A DNA stretch of 30,852 nt from DASTOB01 sp035720425 (GTDB taxonomy: Bacteria; Chloroflexota; Limnocylindria; Limnocylindrales; CSP1-4): positions 1-30,852 of the forward strand of contig DASTOB010000006.1 of assembly GCA_035720425.1 (NCBI GenBank), read 5' to 3'. How positions within the stretch are numbered: position 1 is the stretch's first letter; every line of letters begins with the position of its first letter. A program made the translations under genes and the position numbers. The notes under the pieces are model-generated. The model had not been told where the DNA came from, ran no database searches, and was given only the letters and a program-made list of their open reading frames with translations. Shown in pieces: positions 23,930 to 30,713 of the stretch.

Positions 23930-25359
23930 GTCCGCTCGGCCCCGCCGATCGCGGACAGCGGGCCGTGCGCCTTCGCGACCGTCTCGTCCCACTCTGCCGC
24001 CGGATCGCTCCGCCACGTGATCCCGCCCCCGACGTGGAGCGTGAGCCGCCGCCCGTCCGCCACGAGCGTCCGGATGGCGATGCTCGTCGCCATCGCGCGG
24101 TCCGGACCGATCCAGCCGATCGCGCCGGTGTACGGCCCGCGCCGCACGGGCTCGAGGCTCTCGATGAGCTCCATCGCCCGGATCTTCGGCGCGCCGGTTA
24201 TGGACCCGCCCGGAAACGCCGCGCGCAGGAGATCGAACGGATCCCGGTCGCTCGCCAGCCGCGCGGTGACCGTCGAGACGAGATGCTGGACGGCCGCCGT
24301 CCGTTCGAGCCGGCACAGCCGCGGGACGCGGACGCTCCCCGGCCGTGCCACCCGTCCGAGATCGTTGCGCAGGACGTCGACGATCATGACGTTCTCGGCC
24401 CGGTCCTTCGCGCTCGCGAGCAGCTCCCGCGCCAGGGCGCGGTCCGCGTCCCGGGTCCGGCCGCGGGGCCGCGTTCCCTTGATCGGATCGGTCGCGACGT
24501 CGCCATCCGACGTGACCGACAGGAACGGCTCCGGCGAGGCCGACAGGATCGCTCGTGGCGCCCCGCCACCGGGTCCCGGCGCCGGACCAAGGTCGAGGAA
24601 GGCGGCGAAGAGCGCCGGGTCGCCGGTGCGGAGGCGCCGGTACAGCGACCACGGCGATCCCGCGAACGCGGCCTCGAGCCGGCGCGCGAGGTTGGCCTGG
24701 TAGAGCTCGCCGGCGGCGATGGCGTCCCGGATCGCCTCGACCCGATCGACGAATGCCGCCCGATCGAGGCCGCTCCGAAAGACGAGCGCGTCGACCTCGG
24801 GTCCCGGCGGCGGCGCGGGACGCGAACCGGCGAGACGTGCACGGACGGCGTCGAGCCGCGCCTCGAGCCGATCGACGTCCCCGTCGAGCGCTCGACCGCA
24901 CAGCCACGCGGCACCCGTCCGGCGATCCCAGGCGACGACCCAGTCGTGCAGGGCGAGCCGGAGGAGCGGCAGGTCCTGGTCGGCGGCCGCCTTAGACGGC
25001 AGGCGCTCGAGACGGCGCCCGAGGTCGTACGAGAGGTACCCCACGAGCCCACCGCTGAACGGCGGGCCGCCGGCTGCCGGAGCGGCCGGCAGGCGGCGGA
25101 GCAGCGCCCGCGCCGACGCGAACGGATCCGGTCCCTGCGACGGCTCCTCGAGCACGGCGATCGGATCGGCCGACAGGTACGACCAGCGCCCGGTCCGTCC
25201 CGGTCGGGCGCTCTCGAGCAGCGCAAGCCCCGGCAGGTCCGCAAAGCGCTCCGCGACGTCGATCGGGCGCTCGCCGGCCAGCTCTGGAGCGGGCAGCACC
25301 CGGACGCCGGCGCCGGCATGGGCGCCGGCGGTGCGCAGCGCGAACTCGGGGCGCGACAT
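23926..25359 (-). CDS. pabB: Aminodeoxychorismate synthase component I
   Basis: 477 residues from ATG 25359. The N-terminal domain contains SYLSADPIAVLEEPSQGPDP and GGLVGYLSYDLGRRLERLP. The chorismate-binding domain has ELYQANLARRLEA, DPIKGTRPRG with Lys294 (the PabB-type catalytic lysine), ENVMIVDVLRNDLGR, and PGGSITGAPKIRAMELIESL. It converts chorismate and ammonia to 4-amino-4-deoxychorismate. The glutaminase subunit PabA is not in the window. A TATGAT box (25380-25375) lies upstream; with it the in-frame GTG at 25368 would be a leaderless start three codons earlier. First gene of a four-gene coupled operon. Confidence 0.92.
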   Translation of the reverse strand: MSRPEFALRTAGAHAGAGVRVLPAPELAGERPIDVAERFADLPGLALLESARPGRTGRWSYLSADPIAVLEEPSQGPDPFASARALLRRLPAAPAAGGPPFSGGLVGYLSYDLGRRLERLPSKAAADQDLPLLRLALHDWVVAWDRRTGAAWLCGRALDGDVDRLEARLDAVRARLAGSRPAPPPGPEVDALVFRSGLDRAAFVDRVEAIRDAIAAGELYQANLARRLEAAFAGSPWSLYRRLRTGDPALFAAFLDLGPAPGPGGGAPRAILSASPEPFLSVTSDGDVATDPIKGTRPRGRTRDADRALARELLASAKDRAENVMIVDVLRNDLGRVARPGSVRVPRLCRLERTAAVQHLVSTVTARLASDRDPFDLLRAAFPGGSITGAPKIRAMELIESLEPVRRGPYTGAIGWIGPDRAMATSIAIRTLVADGRRLTLHVGGGITWRSDPAAEWDETVAKAHGPLSAIGGAERT

Positions 25360-25374
25360 GCCGATCACCACGCG

Positions 25375-25380
25375 ATCATA
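25375..25380 (-). promoter_or_regulatory. -10 box for pabB
   Basis: TATGAT on the minus strand (five of six consensus bases) lies 15 nt before ATG 25359 and 6 nt before the in-frame GTG 25368. No convincing -35 is seen. Confidence 0.45.
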
Positions 25381-25434
25381 GGCAAAACGCCGCAGGCCAC
25401 CGGCCGCGGCGCACGTCGACCCGCTGGAGGAACC

Positions 25435-26568
25435 GTGCGCGCCCGAGATCTCGGCATCCGCATCGGCCGGGGAACCCCCGGACCGAACAACGCGATCACC
25501 GACGTTCCGGGCGTCCGGGTCGGCCAGGTGACGCTCATCGAGGGCGACGGGCCGCTCGTGGTGGGGCAGGGACCGGTGCGCACCGGCGTGACGGTCGTCG
25601 TGCCGCACGACGGCGACCCGTGGACCGAGCCGCTGTTCGGCGGCTGCCACACGCTCAACGGGAACGGCGACATGACCGGCCTCGAGTGGGTCCGTGACAG
25701 CGGGCTCGTCGTCGGCGTCATCGGCATCACGAACACGCACTCGGTCGGCGTGGTGCGCGACGCCCTCATCGGCCAGGCGGTCGGCCATCGGCCGCACGCC
25801 GGCGAGGTCTGGACGCTGCCGATCGTCGGCGAGACGTTCGACGGCATGCTCAACGACCAGAACGGTTTTCACGTCCGGCGCGAGCACGTCGACGCCGCGG
25901 TGGCGGCAGCCGCGAGCGGACCCGTCGCCGAGGGCGGTGTCGGCGGCGGCACCGGCTCGATCTGCCACGAATTCAAGGGCGGGATTGGGACCGCGTCGCG
26001 CGTCGTCGGGGCGGCCGGGGCCGGTGGCCCGTGGACGCTCGGCGTCCTCGTGCAGGCCAACTTCGGCAGCCGCCCGCTCCTCCGCGTCGATGGCGTGCCC
26101 GTGGGCGAGGCGATCCCGATCGACGCCGTGCCATCGCCGTATGGAACGCGACGTGCGGCGCGCCTGGCCGGCGGCGGGTCGATCATCGCGATCGTCGCCA
26201 CCGACGCGCCGCTCCTGCCGAGCCAATGCGCTCGGCTCGCCCAGCGAGTCGGACTCGGGGTGGCCCGAACGGGCGGGATCGCGTCGACGACGTCGGGCGA
26301 CCTGTTCCTCGCCTTCTCGACCGGGAACCGCGGCCTGCCACCGCCCGAGGCGGATCCCGGCGCGCGTCCGATCGTGGAACTCCGCGCGCTCGTCGACGCC
26401 GCTCTCGATCCCCTCTTCCTGGCCACGATCGAGGCGACCGAGGAGGCGATCGTCAACGCGATGGTCGCGGCCTCCACGATGGTCGGCCGGGACGGGATCA
26501 CCGCGCACGCCCTGCCGCACGATCGCCTGCGTGACGTGCTCGACCGGCACGGTCGGCTCCACGCCTGA
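25435..26568 (+). CDS. DmpA/P1-family aminopeptidase (self-cleaving, MEROPS S58-type)
   Basis: 377 residues from GTG 25435, with GGAGGA (25426-25431) just upstream. Length matches the DmpA family. The conserved opening RARDLGIRIGRGTPGPNNAI, TDVPGVRVGQVTL, and the Asn/Gly-rich GGCHTLNGNGDMTGLEW are clear. The autocleavage region is GGGSIIAIVATDAPLL, with Ser249 as the expected nucleophile that becomes the N-terminus of the beta chain. Late motifs TSGDLFLAFSTGN and EEAIVNAMVAA also fit. These enzymes release N-terminal residues from peptides, some with D- or beta-amino acid preference. No signal peptide is seen, so it is likely cytoplasmic. It is transcribed divergently from pabB and followed by a GNAT gene 2 bp later. 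Confidence 0.93.
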   Translation: MRARDLGIRIGRGTPGPNNAITDVPGVRVGQVTLIEGDGPLVVGQGPVRTGVTVVVPHDGDPWTEPLFGGCHTLNGNGDMTGLEWVRDSGLVVGVIGITNTHSVGVVRDALIGQAVGHRPHAGEVWTLPIVGETFDGMLNDQNGFHVRREHVDAAVAAAASGPVAEGGVGGGTGSICHEFKGGIGTASRVVGAAGAGGPWTLGVLVQANFGSRPLLRVDGVPVGEAIPIDAVPSPYGTRRAARLAGGGSIIAIVATDAPLLPSQCARLAQRVGLGVARTGGIASTTSGDLFLAFSTGNRGLPPPEADPGARPIVELRALVDAALDPLFLATIEATEEAIVNAMVAASTMVGRDGITAHALPHDRLRDVLDRHGRLHA

Positions 26569-26570
26569 CG

Positions 26571-27437
26571 ATGGCCGCGCCCCCTGTCGCACTGCGGATG
26601 GCCACGAGCGTCGACGTCCCGGCGCTCGAGCGGGTGATGCTCGCGACCGAGACGCCGCCTCCCGGGGAACCGGAGACGCCGCCCGGAGCCCAGGAGCCGT
26701 ACCTCGCCCACCTCGTCGCCCGCGGGCACGTGATGCTGGCCGAACTGGGCGGCGCGGTCGCCGGGTTCGGGGCGACCGTCGACACGGGCCGGGCGATCCA
26801 CCTGGCGGACCTGTTCGTCCTGCCGGAACTGCACGGACGCGGGATCGGCGGCCGGCTCCTCGCCGCCGTCTTCGGCGACGCGCCGCGGCGGACGACGTTC
26901 GCGTCCGACGATCCGCGCGCCCTCCCGCTCTATGTCCGTGCCGGGATGCGCGCGCTGTGGCCGTGCCTGTACGTGGCAGGCGACCCGGGGCGCGTGGCGG
27001 CCGCTCCCGCGGAGTACGCGGCCGAGGAGATCGGCCTGTCGCTGATGGGTCGGCTCGAGCGGGGATGGACGGGGGTGGATCGCGAGCCGGATCTCCCCTA
27101 CTGGGCGTCGATCCCGGAGGCGCAGGCCTTCGCGGTCGAGCGGGCCGGGGTGCCCGTGGCGACCGGCCTGTGGCGCCGGCGGATCCGCGGGGTCGGTCAC
27201 TGGCTCGACCACCTGCAGGTGGCTCCGGCGGCGGATCCGCTCCCGGCGCTGCTCGCCGCCTTCCGCTACGGAGCGCGACTCGGCGAGCGCGGCGGCGGGT
27301 GCGTGCCGGGTCCGTCGCCGATCGTCGGCCCACTGCTCGAGGCGGGATTCCGGGTCGTCGATCGGGACACGTTCATGGCGAGCGACCCCCGCGTGGTCGA
27401 CCCCGAGCGCGAGATCGTCAACACCGGGATGCTGTAA
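26571..27437 (+). CDS. GNAT-type acetyltransferase, probably two-domain
   Basis: 288 residues from ATG 26571, separated by 2 bp from the aminopeptidase gene. The N-terminal GNAT domain has motif A at LADLFVLPELHGRGIGGRLL (about residues 77-96), with HGRGIG as the CoA loop, and ALPLYVRAGMRAL as the motif B segment. The second half (about 150-288) looks like a degenerate second GNAT fold without an intact CoA loop (VAGTGLWRRR-type strands and a late GFRVVDRDTFMAS). Tandem GNAT proteins of this size are common in GC-rich bacteria. Acceptor unknown; the coupling suggests a role linked to peptide or amino acid turnover. Confidence 0.83.
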   Translation: MAAPPVALRMATSVDVPALERVMLATETPPPGEPETPPGAQEPYLAHLVARGHVMLAELGGAVAGFGATVDTGRAIHLADLFVLPELHGRGIGGRLLAAVFGDAPRRTTFASDDPRALPLYVRAGMRALWPCLYVAGDPGRVAAAPAEYAAEEIGLSLMGRLERGWTGVDREPDLPYWASIPEAQAFAVERAGVPVATGLWRRRIRGVGHWLDHLQVAPAADPLPALLAAFRYGARLGERGGGCVPGPSPIVGPLLEAGFRVVDRDTFMASDPRVVDPEREIVNTGML

Positions 27438-27443
27438 AGAGGC

Positions 27444-27476
27444 GGGGCGCCGGACCGGGGGGAAGTCCGACGCCCC
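27444..27476. terminator. Hairpin terminator between convergent genes
   Basis: GGGGCGCCGGAC (27444-27455) pairs with 27465-27476 with one mismatch around a 9-nt loop, 6 nt after the GNAT stop. It can act for the plus-strand unit and, being nearly symmetrical, for the convergent rhodanese gene. No T tract. Confidence 0.65.
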
Positions 27477-27527
27477 ATGCGCCCCGATTCCGGCCGCCCC
27501 GCCCCGGCCGGGTGGGATGTCCGGTGG

Positions 27528-28394
27528 TCAGCCGCCCGCCGCGACGGCGACCGGCTTCTCGATCGGCACGCCGACCATGCTCCCCCACTCGGTCCAGCTG
27601 CCGTCGTAGTTGCGGACCCGCTCGAAGCCGAGCAGCTCGTGGAGGACGAACCACGAGTGGCTGCTCCGCTCGCCGATCCGGCAGTAGGCGATGACGTCCT
27701 TGTCGGCCGTCACGCCCTTGGCCGCGTAGAGCGCCTCGAGCTCGTCGCGGCCCTTGAACGTGCCGTCCTCGCGGACGGTCTGGGCCCACGGGATCGACGC
27801 CGCGCCCGGGATTCGGCCGGGTCGCTGGGCCGTCTCGGGCAGGCCCGGGGGCGCGATGATCTCGCCGTTGTACTCGGCCGGGCTGCGGACGTCGACGAGG
27901 GCGAGCTCCGGGTCGCCGAGACGGGGCAGGATGTCATCGCGGAACGCGCGCAGCGCGTAGTCCGGCTCCGGCAGCTGGTAGCCGGTCGGGGCGTGGGCCG
28001 GGACGTCGGTCGTCAGGGGCAGGCCATTGTCGAGCCAGTACTTGCGCCCGCCGTCGAGGATGCGCACGTCGCGGTGGCCGAACAGGCGGAGCTGCCAGTA
28101 GGCCCACGCGGCGAACCAGTTGTTGTTGTCGCCGTACAGGACGATCGTCGTGTCCGGCCCGATCCCGGACGCGGACAGGAGCTCGCTGAACTCCTCGCGG
28201 CCGGCGATGTCGCGGCGGATCCCGTCGGCGAGCTGGCTCGTCCAGTTCCAGCCGACGGCGCCGGGGAGGTGGCTCTGCTCGTAGGCGGTCGTATCGACGT
28301 CAACCTCGACGAAGCGGACGCCGGGATCGTCGAGATGCTGCTGGGCCCAGGCGGCGGAAACGAGAACGTCCTTGGCGTATCCGGTGACGGTCAT
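27528..28394 (-). CDS. Sulfurtransferase (thiosulfate sulfurtransferase, two rhodanese domains)
   Basis: 288 residues from ATG 28394, preceded by AAGGAG about 10 nt upstream. Two rhodanese domains: residues about 10-130 are the non-catalytic one, with VLYGDNNNWFAAWAYW in place of a Cys loop. Residues about 160-280 form the active one, with VIAYCRIGERSSH placing Cys238 at the head of the substrate loop. The CRIGER(S)SH loop resembles the CysA/SseA-type thiosulfate sulfurtransferases of actinobacteria. It transfers sulfane sulfur from a donor to cyanide or a thiol acceptor. It appears to be a single gene with hairpins on both sides. Confidence 0.93.
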   Translation of the reverse strand: MTVTGYAKDVLVSAAWAQQHLDDPGVRFVEVDVDTTAYEQSHLPGAVGWNWTSQLADGIRRDIAGREEFSELLSASGIGPDTTIVLYGDNNNWFAAWAYWQLRLFGHRDVRILDGGRKYWLDNGLPLTTDVPAHAPTGYQLPEPDYALRAFRDDILPRLGDPELALVDVRSPAEYNGEIIAPPGLPETAQRPGRIPGAASIPWAQTVREDGTFKGRDELEALYAAKGVTADKDVIAYCRIGERSSHSWFVLHELLGFERVRNYDGSWTEWGSMVGVPIEKPVAVAAGG

Positions 28395-28445
28395 GTGCGG
28401 TGACTCCTTGTTCAGGGACGGGGTGAGGACGGCACGAGGGGACGT

Positions 28446-28478
28446 GGCGGGTCGCCGATCAGGGCGATCGGACCCGCC
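28446..28478 (-). terminator. Hairpin terminator of the hypothetical gene upstream
   Basis: GGCGGGTC (28446-28453) pairs with GACCCGCC (28471-28478), and an inner CGATC/GATCG pair (28456-28460, 28466-28470) extends the stem past a 2-nt bulge. It lies about 50 nt after the stop of the gene at 28529-28993 and before the rhodanese gene. The rest of the 134-bp gap holds only that gene's Shine-Dalgarno. Confidence 0.6.
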
Positions 28479-28528
28479 CGGGACACGCGCAGCGGCCCGA
28501 TGCCGGGATCCGTCGTGCCGGGATGCGG

Positions 28529-28993
28529 TCAGCCATCGCCGCTGACCCGATCACGAAGGCTGAACTCGGCCAGGCGAGCGGCGCATTCGGCGGCCTCGCG
28601 CTGCGCCTGCCGGACGATCCACGGGTCGACGCGGCTCGAGTCCTCGATCTCGACCGTCGCGCCGTACGGCCCGTCCTCGACGCGGATCCCCGAGGCATTT
28701 CGATAGTCGGCCATCCAGTTCGCCTGGAGCTGGAGGGCGACGGACGTAACGACGTCGGTCGGGAACAGCCAGTCGAGCCACGTCGCGTTGAGCCGGTCGG
28801 CGACGTCGACCAGCCGAATCGGCCGGCCTCGCTCGATCCGGGCGAGGAGCGCGATGACCCGGAGGGACGAGAACGGATCGCCGGCCTCCGCGATCGTCGG
28901 CGGGCTGAGATCCGGGTCCGGCAGGCCGGGCGGAGGCGGCCTCAGGCCGGTCAGTCCGGGGCTTGTTCGGAGGTCGGTCACCGAAGCGTACAT
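28529..28993 (-). CDS. Hypothetical protein
   Basis: 154 residues from ATG 28993. A Pro-rich N-terminus (GLRPPPPGLPDPDLSPPT) precedes a helical segment SLRVIALLARIERGRPIRLV followed by DVADRLNATWLDWLFPTDVV and a C-terminal charged helix (VRQAQREAAECAARLAEFSL). There is no signal peptide or membrane segment. I do not recognise a family. Codon third positions are G/C as in its neighbours, and the flanking terminator hairpin supports a real gene. It is divergent from the SirB1-like gene across 132 bp. Confidence 0.65.
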   Translation of the reverse strand: MYASVTDLRTSPGLTGLRPPPPGLPDPDLSPPTIAEAGDPFSSLRVIALLARIERGRPIRLVDVADRLNATWLDWLFPTDVVTSVALQLQANWMADYRNASGIRVEDGPYGATVEIEDSSRVDPWIVRQAQREAAECAARLAEFSLRDRVSGDG

Positions 28994-29026
28994 CTCCGAG
29001 TCGGTTACTAGGGATTAGGGGAGCGA

Positions 29027-29040
29027 AGCGTATCACCGGG
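29027..29040 (-). promoter_or_regulatory. Candidate extended -10 promoter of the hypothetical gene
   Basis: The minus strand reads CCCGGTGATACGCT, with TACGCT as a -10 and TG two nt before it, 34 nt ahead of ATG 28993. It shares 12 of 13 bases with the element at 18809-18821. Confidence 0.4.
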
Positions 29041-29111
29041 TCGTTCCGTCGTCATCTGATTCCTTTGGGCCCTGGGTCGGTGGTGGGTCGGTCACGCGCT
29101 TCGGACGAGGC

Positions 29112-29117
29112 TAGAAT
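29112..29117 (+). promoter_or_regulatory. -10 box of a probable leaderless transcript
   Basis: TAGAAT (five of six consensus bases) lies 8 nt before ATG 29126 with no Shine-Dalgarno, so transcription would start close to the start codon. Confidence 0.55.
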
Positions 29118-29125
29118 CGTCGGCG

Positions 29126-29965
29126 ATGACGTCCGAAGCGGAAGCCGAGCGCGTCGCGAACCGTTCGCGGTTCGCGCGGCTGGTCGCCCGACCGGAGGCG
29201 GACCTCGACCTCGCCGTCGGAGCGCTCATCATTGCCGCCGACGGCAGGACGGGACTCGACCCCGCGCCGTCCCTCGCCAAGCTCGACGAACTGGCCGGCC
29301 TCGTTCGGCTGCGGACCGATCGGGGCGATACCGTGCGCACGGTCGTCGCGCGGCTCCACGACGTGCTCTACCGCGAGGGCGGCTTCCGGCCGCCGACGTC
29401 GGCCGAGTTCCATGACGCCGCGAACAGCCGACTCGACCGCGTCATCGAACGGCGAATCGGCCTGCCGATCAGCCTTGGGATCGTCGAGCTCGAGGTCGGC
29501 TGGCGGTTGGGGTTGCCGCTCCACGGCATCGGCCTGCCCGGCCACTTCATCCTCGGCGGCCCCGACGGGCTGCTGATCGATCCCGCCGGGGCCGGCCGAT
29601 CGCTGACCCTCGACGACTGCCAGGCACTCATCCGCCGATCGATCGGCGACGGCATCCTGTTCCACGCGGGCATGCTCCGCCCGGTCGGCAAGCGCCAGAT
29701 CCTCGCCCGCGTCCTGCGCAACCTGCGCTCGGTCCACCTCGCGGCGCGGAACTGGCCGGCCGCCCTCGGCGTCGTCGAGCTGCTCGCCGTCGTGGAGCCG
29801 ACCGACCCGGATCACGGGCGCGACCGGGGCCTGCTGCTCGGACGGATGGGGCGCTTCAGCGAGGCGATCGCGCTGCTCGGCCGGTACCTCGACGAACGGC
29901 CGGATGGCCACGATGCCGGCGACGTCCGCCAGGTCGTGGCGATCTTTGCGGGGAGGCGCAACTAG
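29126..29965 (+). CDS. SirB1/UPF0162-family transglutaminase-like protein with TPR-like tail
   Basis: 279 residues. The transglutaminase-like core has the family pattern YREGGFRPPTSAEFHDAANS, LDRVIERRIGLPISLGIVEL, and LPLHGIGLPGHFILGG, where His and the following region correspond to the conserved SirB1 segment. The C-terminal third (about residues 195-270) is a helical TPR-like stretch (LRNLRSVHLAARNWPAALGV, then RDRGLLLGRMGRFSEAIALL). Members are widespread soluble proteins of poorly defined function, often near translation-factor genes; none is seen here. The -10 box just upstream suggests a leaderless mRNA. Confidence 0.87.
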   Translation: MTSEAEAERVANRSRFARLVARPEADLDLAVGALIIAADGRTGLDPAPSLAKLDELAGLVRLRTDRGDTVRTVVARLHDVLYREGGFRPPTSAEFHDAANSRLDRVIERRIGLPISLGIVELEVGWRLGLPLHGIGLPGHFILGGPDGLLIDPAGAGRSLTLDDCQALIRRSIGDGILFHAGMLRPVGKRQILARVLRNLRSVHLAARNWPAALGVVELLAVVEPTDPDHGRDRGLLLGRMGRFSEAIALLGRYLDERPDGHDAGDVRQVVAIFAGRRN

Positions 29966-30051
29966 CGCCAGGCCGCAGGGACTCGGCCGCAGCCGCGCCG
30001 TCGGCGCCCCAGCGTCGCGCCGTCGGCGCCTCGCTTCGTCGGTTGCATCAT

Positions 30052-30162
30052 CGGATGCACGGTCCCGGCGGTTGGCGCGGCCCCCGGCCGAGGCAGCGCC
30101 CCGATCTTCTCGGATGCAACGCCGGATGCCCGTTCCCGGCGGTTTGGCGCGGCCCCCGGCCG
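30052..30162 (+). repeat. Imperfect 39-bp direct repeat, two copies
   Basis: Copies at 30052-30090 and 30123-30162 both run from CGGATGC through CCCGGCGGTT to GGCGCGGCCCCCGGCCG, with a few substitutions and one extra T in the second. They are 71 bp apart start to start. A third CGGATGC lies at 30110-30116. Confidence 0.85.
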
Positions 30163-30300
30163 CGATGGCACGCTCGCGCGCCGGACTGCCCCCAGCGCTG
30201 CCCCAGCGCCGTGGGCGGCGAGCACCCCATGGCTCCCTTCTTTCGTTGGATTCTCGCGGGGTGCGCGTTCGTCAAGTGACAACGACACCGTCGGCCGACG

Positions 30301-30503
30301 GCTCGCCACGGCTGAGCACGAATGCCTCGTCTGCTGGACTCCGAGATTCGTCAGCTGCTCACGTCGTGAGCGGACGACACCCGAACACGGTCGGCGCGCT
30401 CATGGGGTGAGCATCCGACGACGGAACGGTCCCTGGCGCTCACCCCGTGGCGCAGGTGACGATTCGACGCCCGATCGCCGTGACCAACGCTCACCCGGTG
30501 AGC
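30301..30503. repeat. Array of GCTCAC-n-GTGAGC palindromes
   Basis: Imperfect copies at 30301-30317, 30357-30371, 30398-30412, 30438-30451 and 30489-30503, spaced 40-56 bp. Three are intact: GCTCACGTCGTGAGC, GCTCATGGGGTGAGC and GCTCACCCGGTGAGC. Those copies are followed by related tails containing CGACGA/CGACG and AACGG. The first and fourth copies are degenerate. Confidence 0.75.
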
Positions 30504-30558
30504 GAACGACGAAACGGGGGCGGAGGGCGGAGGGGTGGCCGAAGGGGTCGGCGTGCGC

Positions 30559-30653
30559 GCGGCCGAAGCGGGAGCGGCCGAAACGGTGGCGGCCGAAGCG
30601 GGGGCGGCCGAAGTGGGGGCGGAGCGGCCGAAACGGGAGCGGCCGAAACGGGG
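30559..30653 (+). repeat. 15-bp tandem repeat, six copies
   Basis: Unit GCGGCCGAAnCGGGn repeated at 30559, 30574, 30589, 30604, 30624 and 30639, with a 5-bp partial unit at 30619-30623 between the fourth and fifth. In one plus-strand frame the first four units read as Ala-Ala-Glu-x-Gly, but there is no start codon or family pattern to support a gene. Confidence 0.92.
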
Positions 30654-30661
30654 CAGCGAGC

Positions 30662-30696
30662 GGGAGGTGGGAGGTGGGAGGTGGGAGGTGGGAGGT
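30662..30696 (+). repeat. GGGAGGT heptamer repeat, five copies
   Basis: Five perfect copies in tandem. The G3 tracts are separated by AGGT, so the array meets the usual G-quadruplex pattern on the plus strand. Confidence 0.97.
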
Positions 30697-30713
30697 GGCA
30701 GCGTTACGCCGCG

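Larger units (their letters stand above)
29966..30713. other. Gene-poor repeat-rich region of about 750 bp
   Basis: No open frame here shows convincing protein features; those that exist are Arg/Pro/Ala-rich and lack any family pattern. The flanking genes converge on it: the SirB1-like gene ends at 29965, and a probable minus-strand gene ends at 30714. It holds four different repeat types, listed separately, and the part from about 30505 to 30697 is strongly G-rich on the plus strand. No tRNA or known ncRNA was recognised. Confidence 0.75.

Noticed and set aside
26281..26310. Apparent loss of the DmpA autocleavage site at the TTSGD segment
   Set aside because: On re-reading, the self-cleavage serine of this family aligns with GGGSII (Ser249) further upstream, which is intact; TTSGD is a later conserved segment.
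30052..30162. Possible minimal CRISPR (two 39-bp repeats, 32-bp spacer)
   Set aside because: The repeats differ by several substitutions and an indel, only one spacer is present, and no cas gene is in the window.
29904..30410. Plus-strand open frame overlapping the end of the SirB1-like gene
   Set aside because: Ser/Arg/Pro-rich, no start signal, no family pattern, and it runs through two repeat types. More likely non-coding.
30559..30660. Coding Ala-Ala-Glu repeat on the plus strand
   Set aside because: The reading frame reads sensibly for four units but becomes Arg/Pro/Lys-rich after a 5-bp interruption, and no start codon with a ribosome binding site precedes it.
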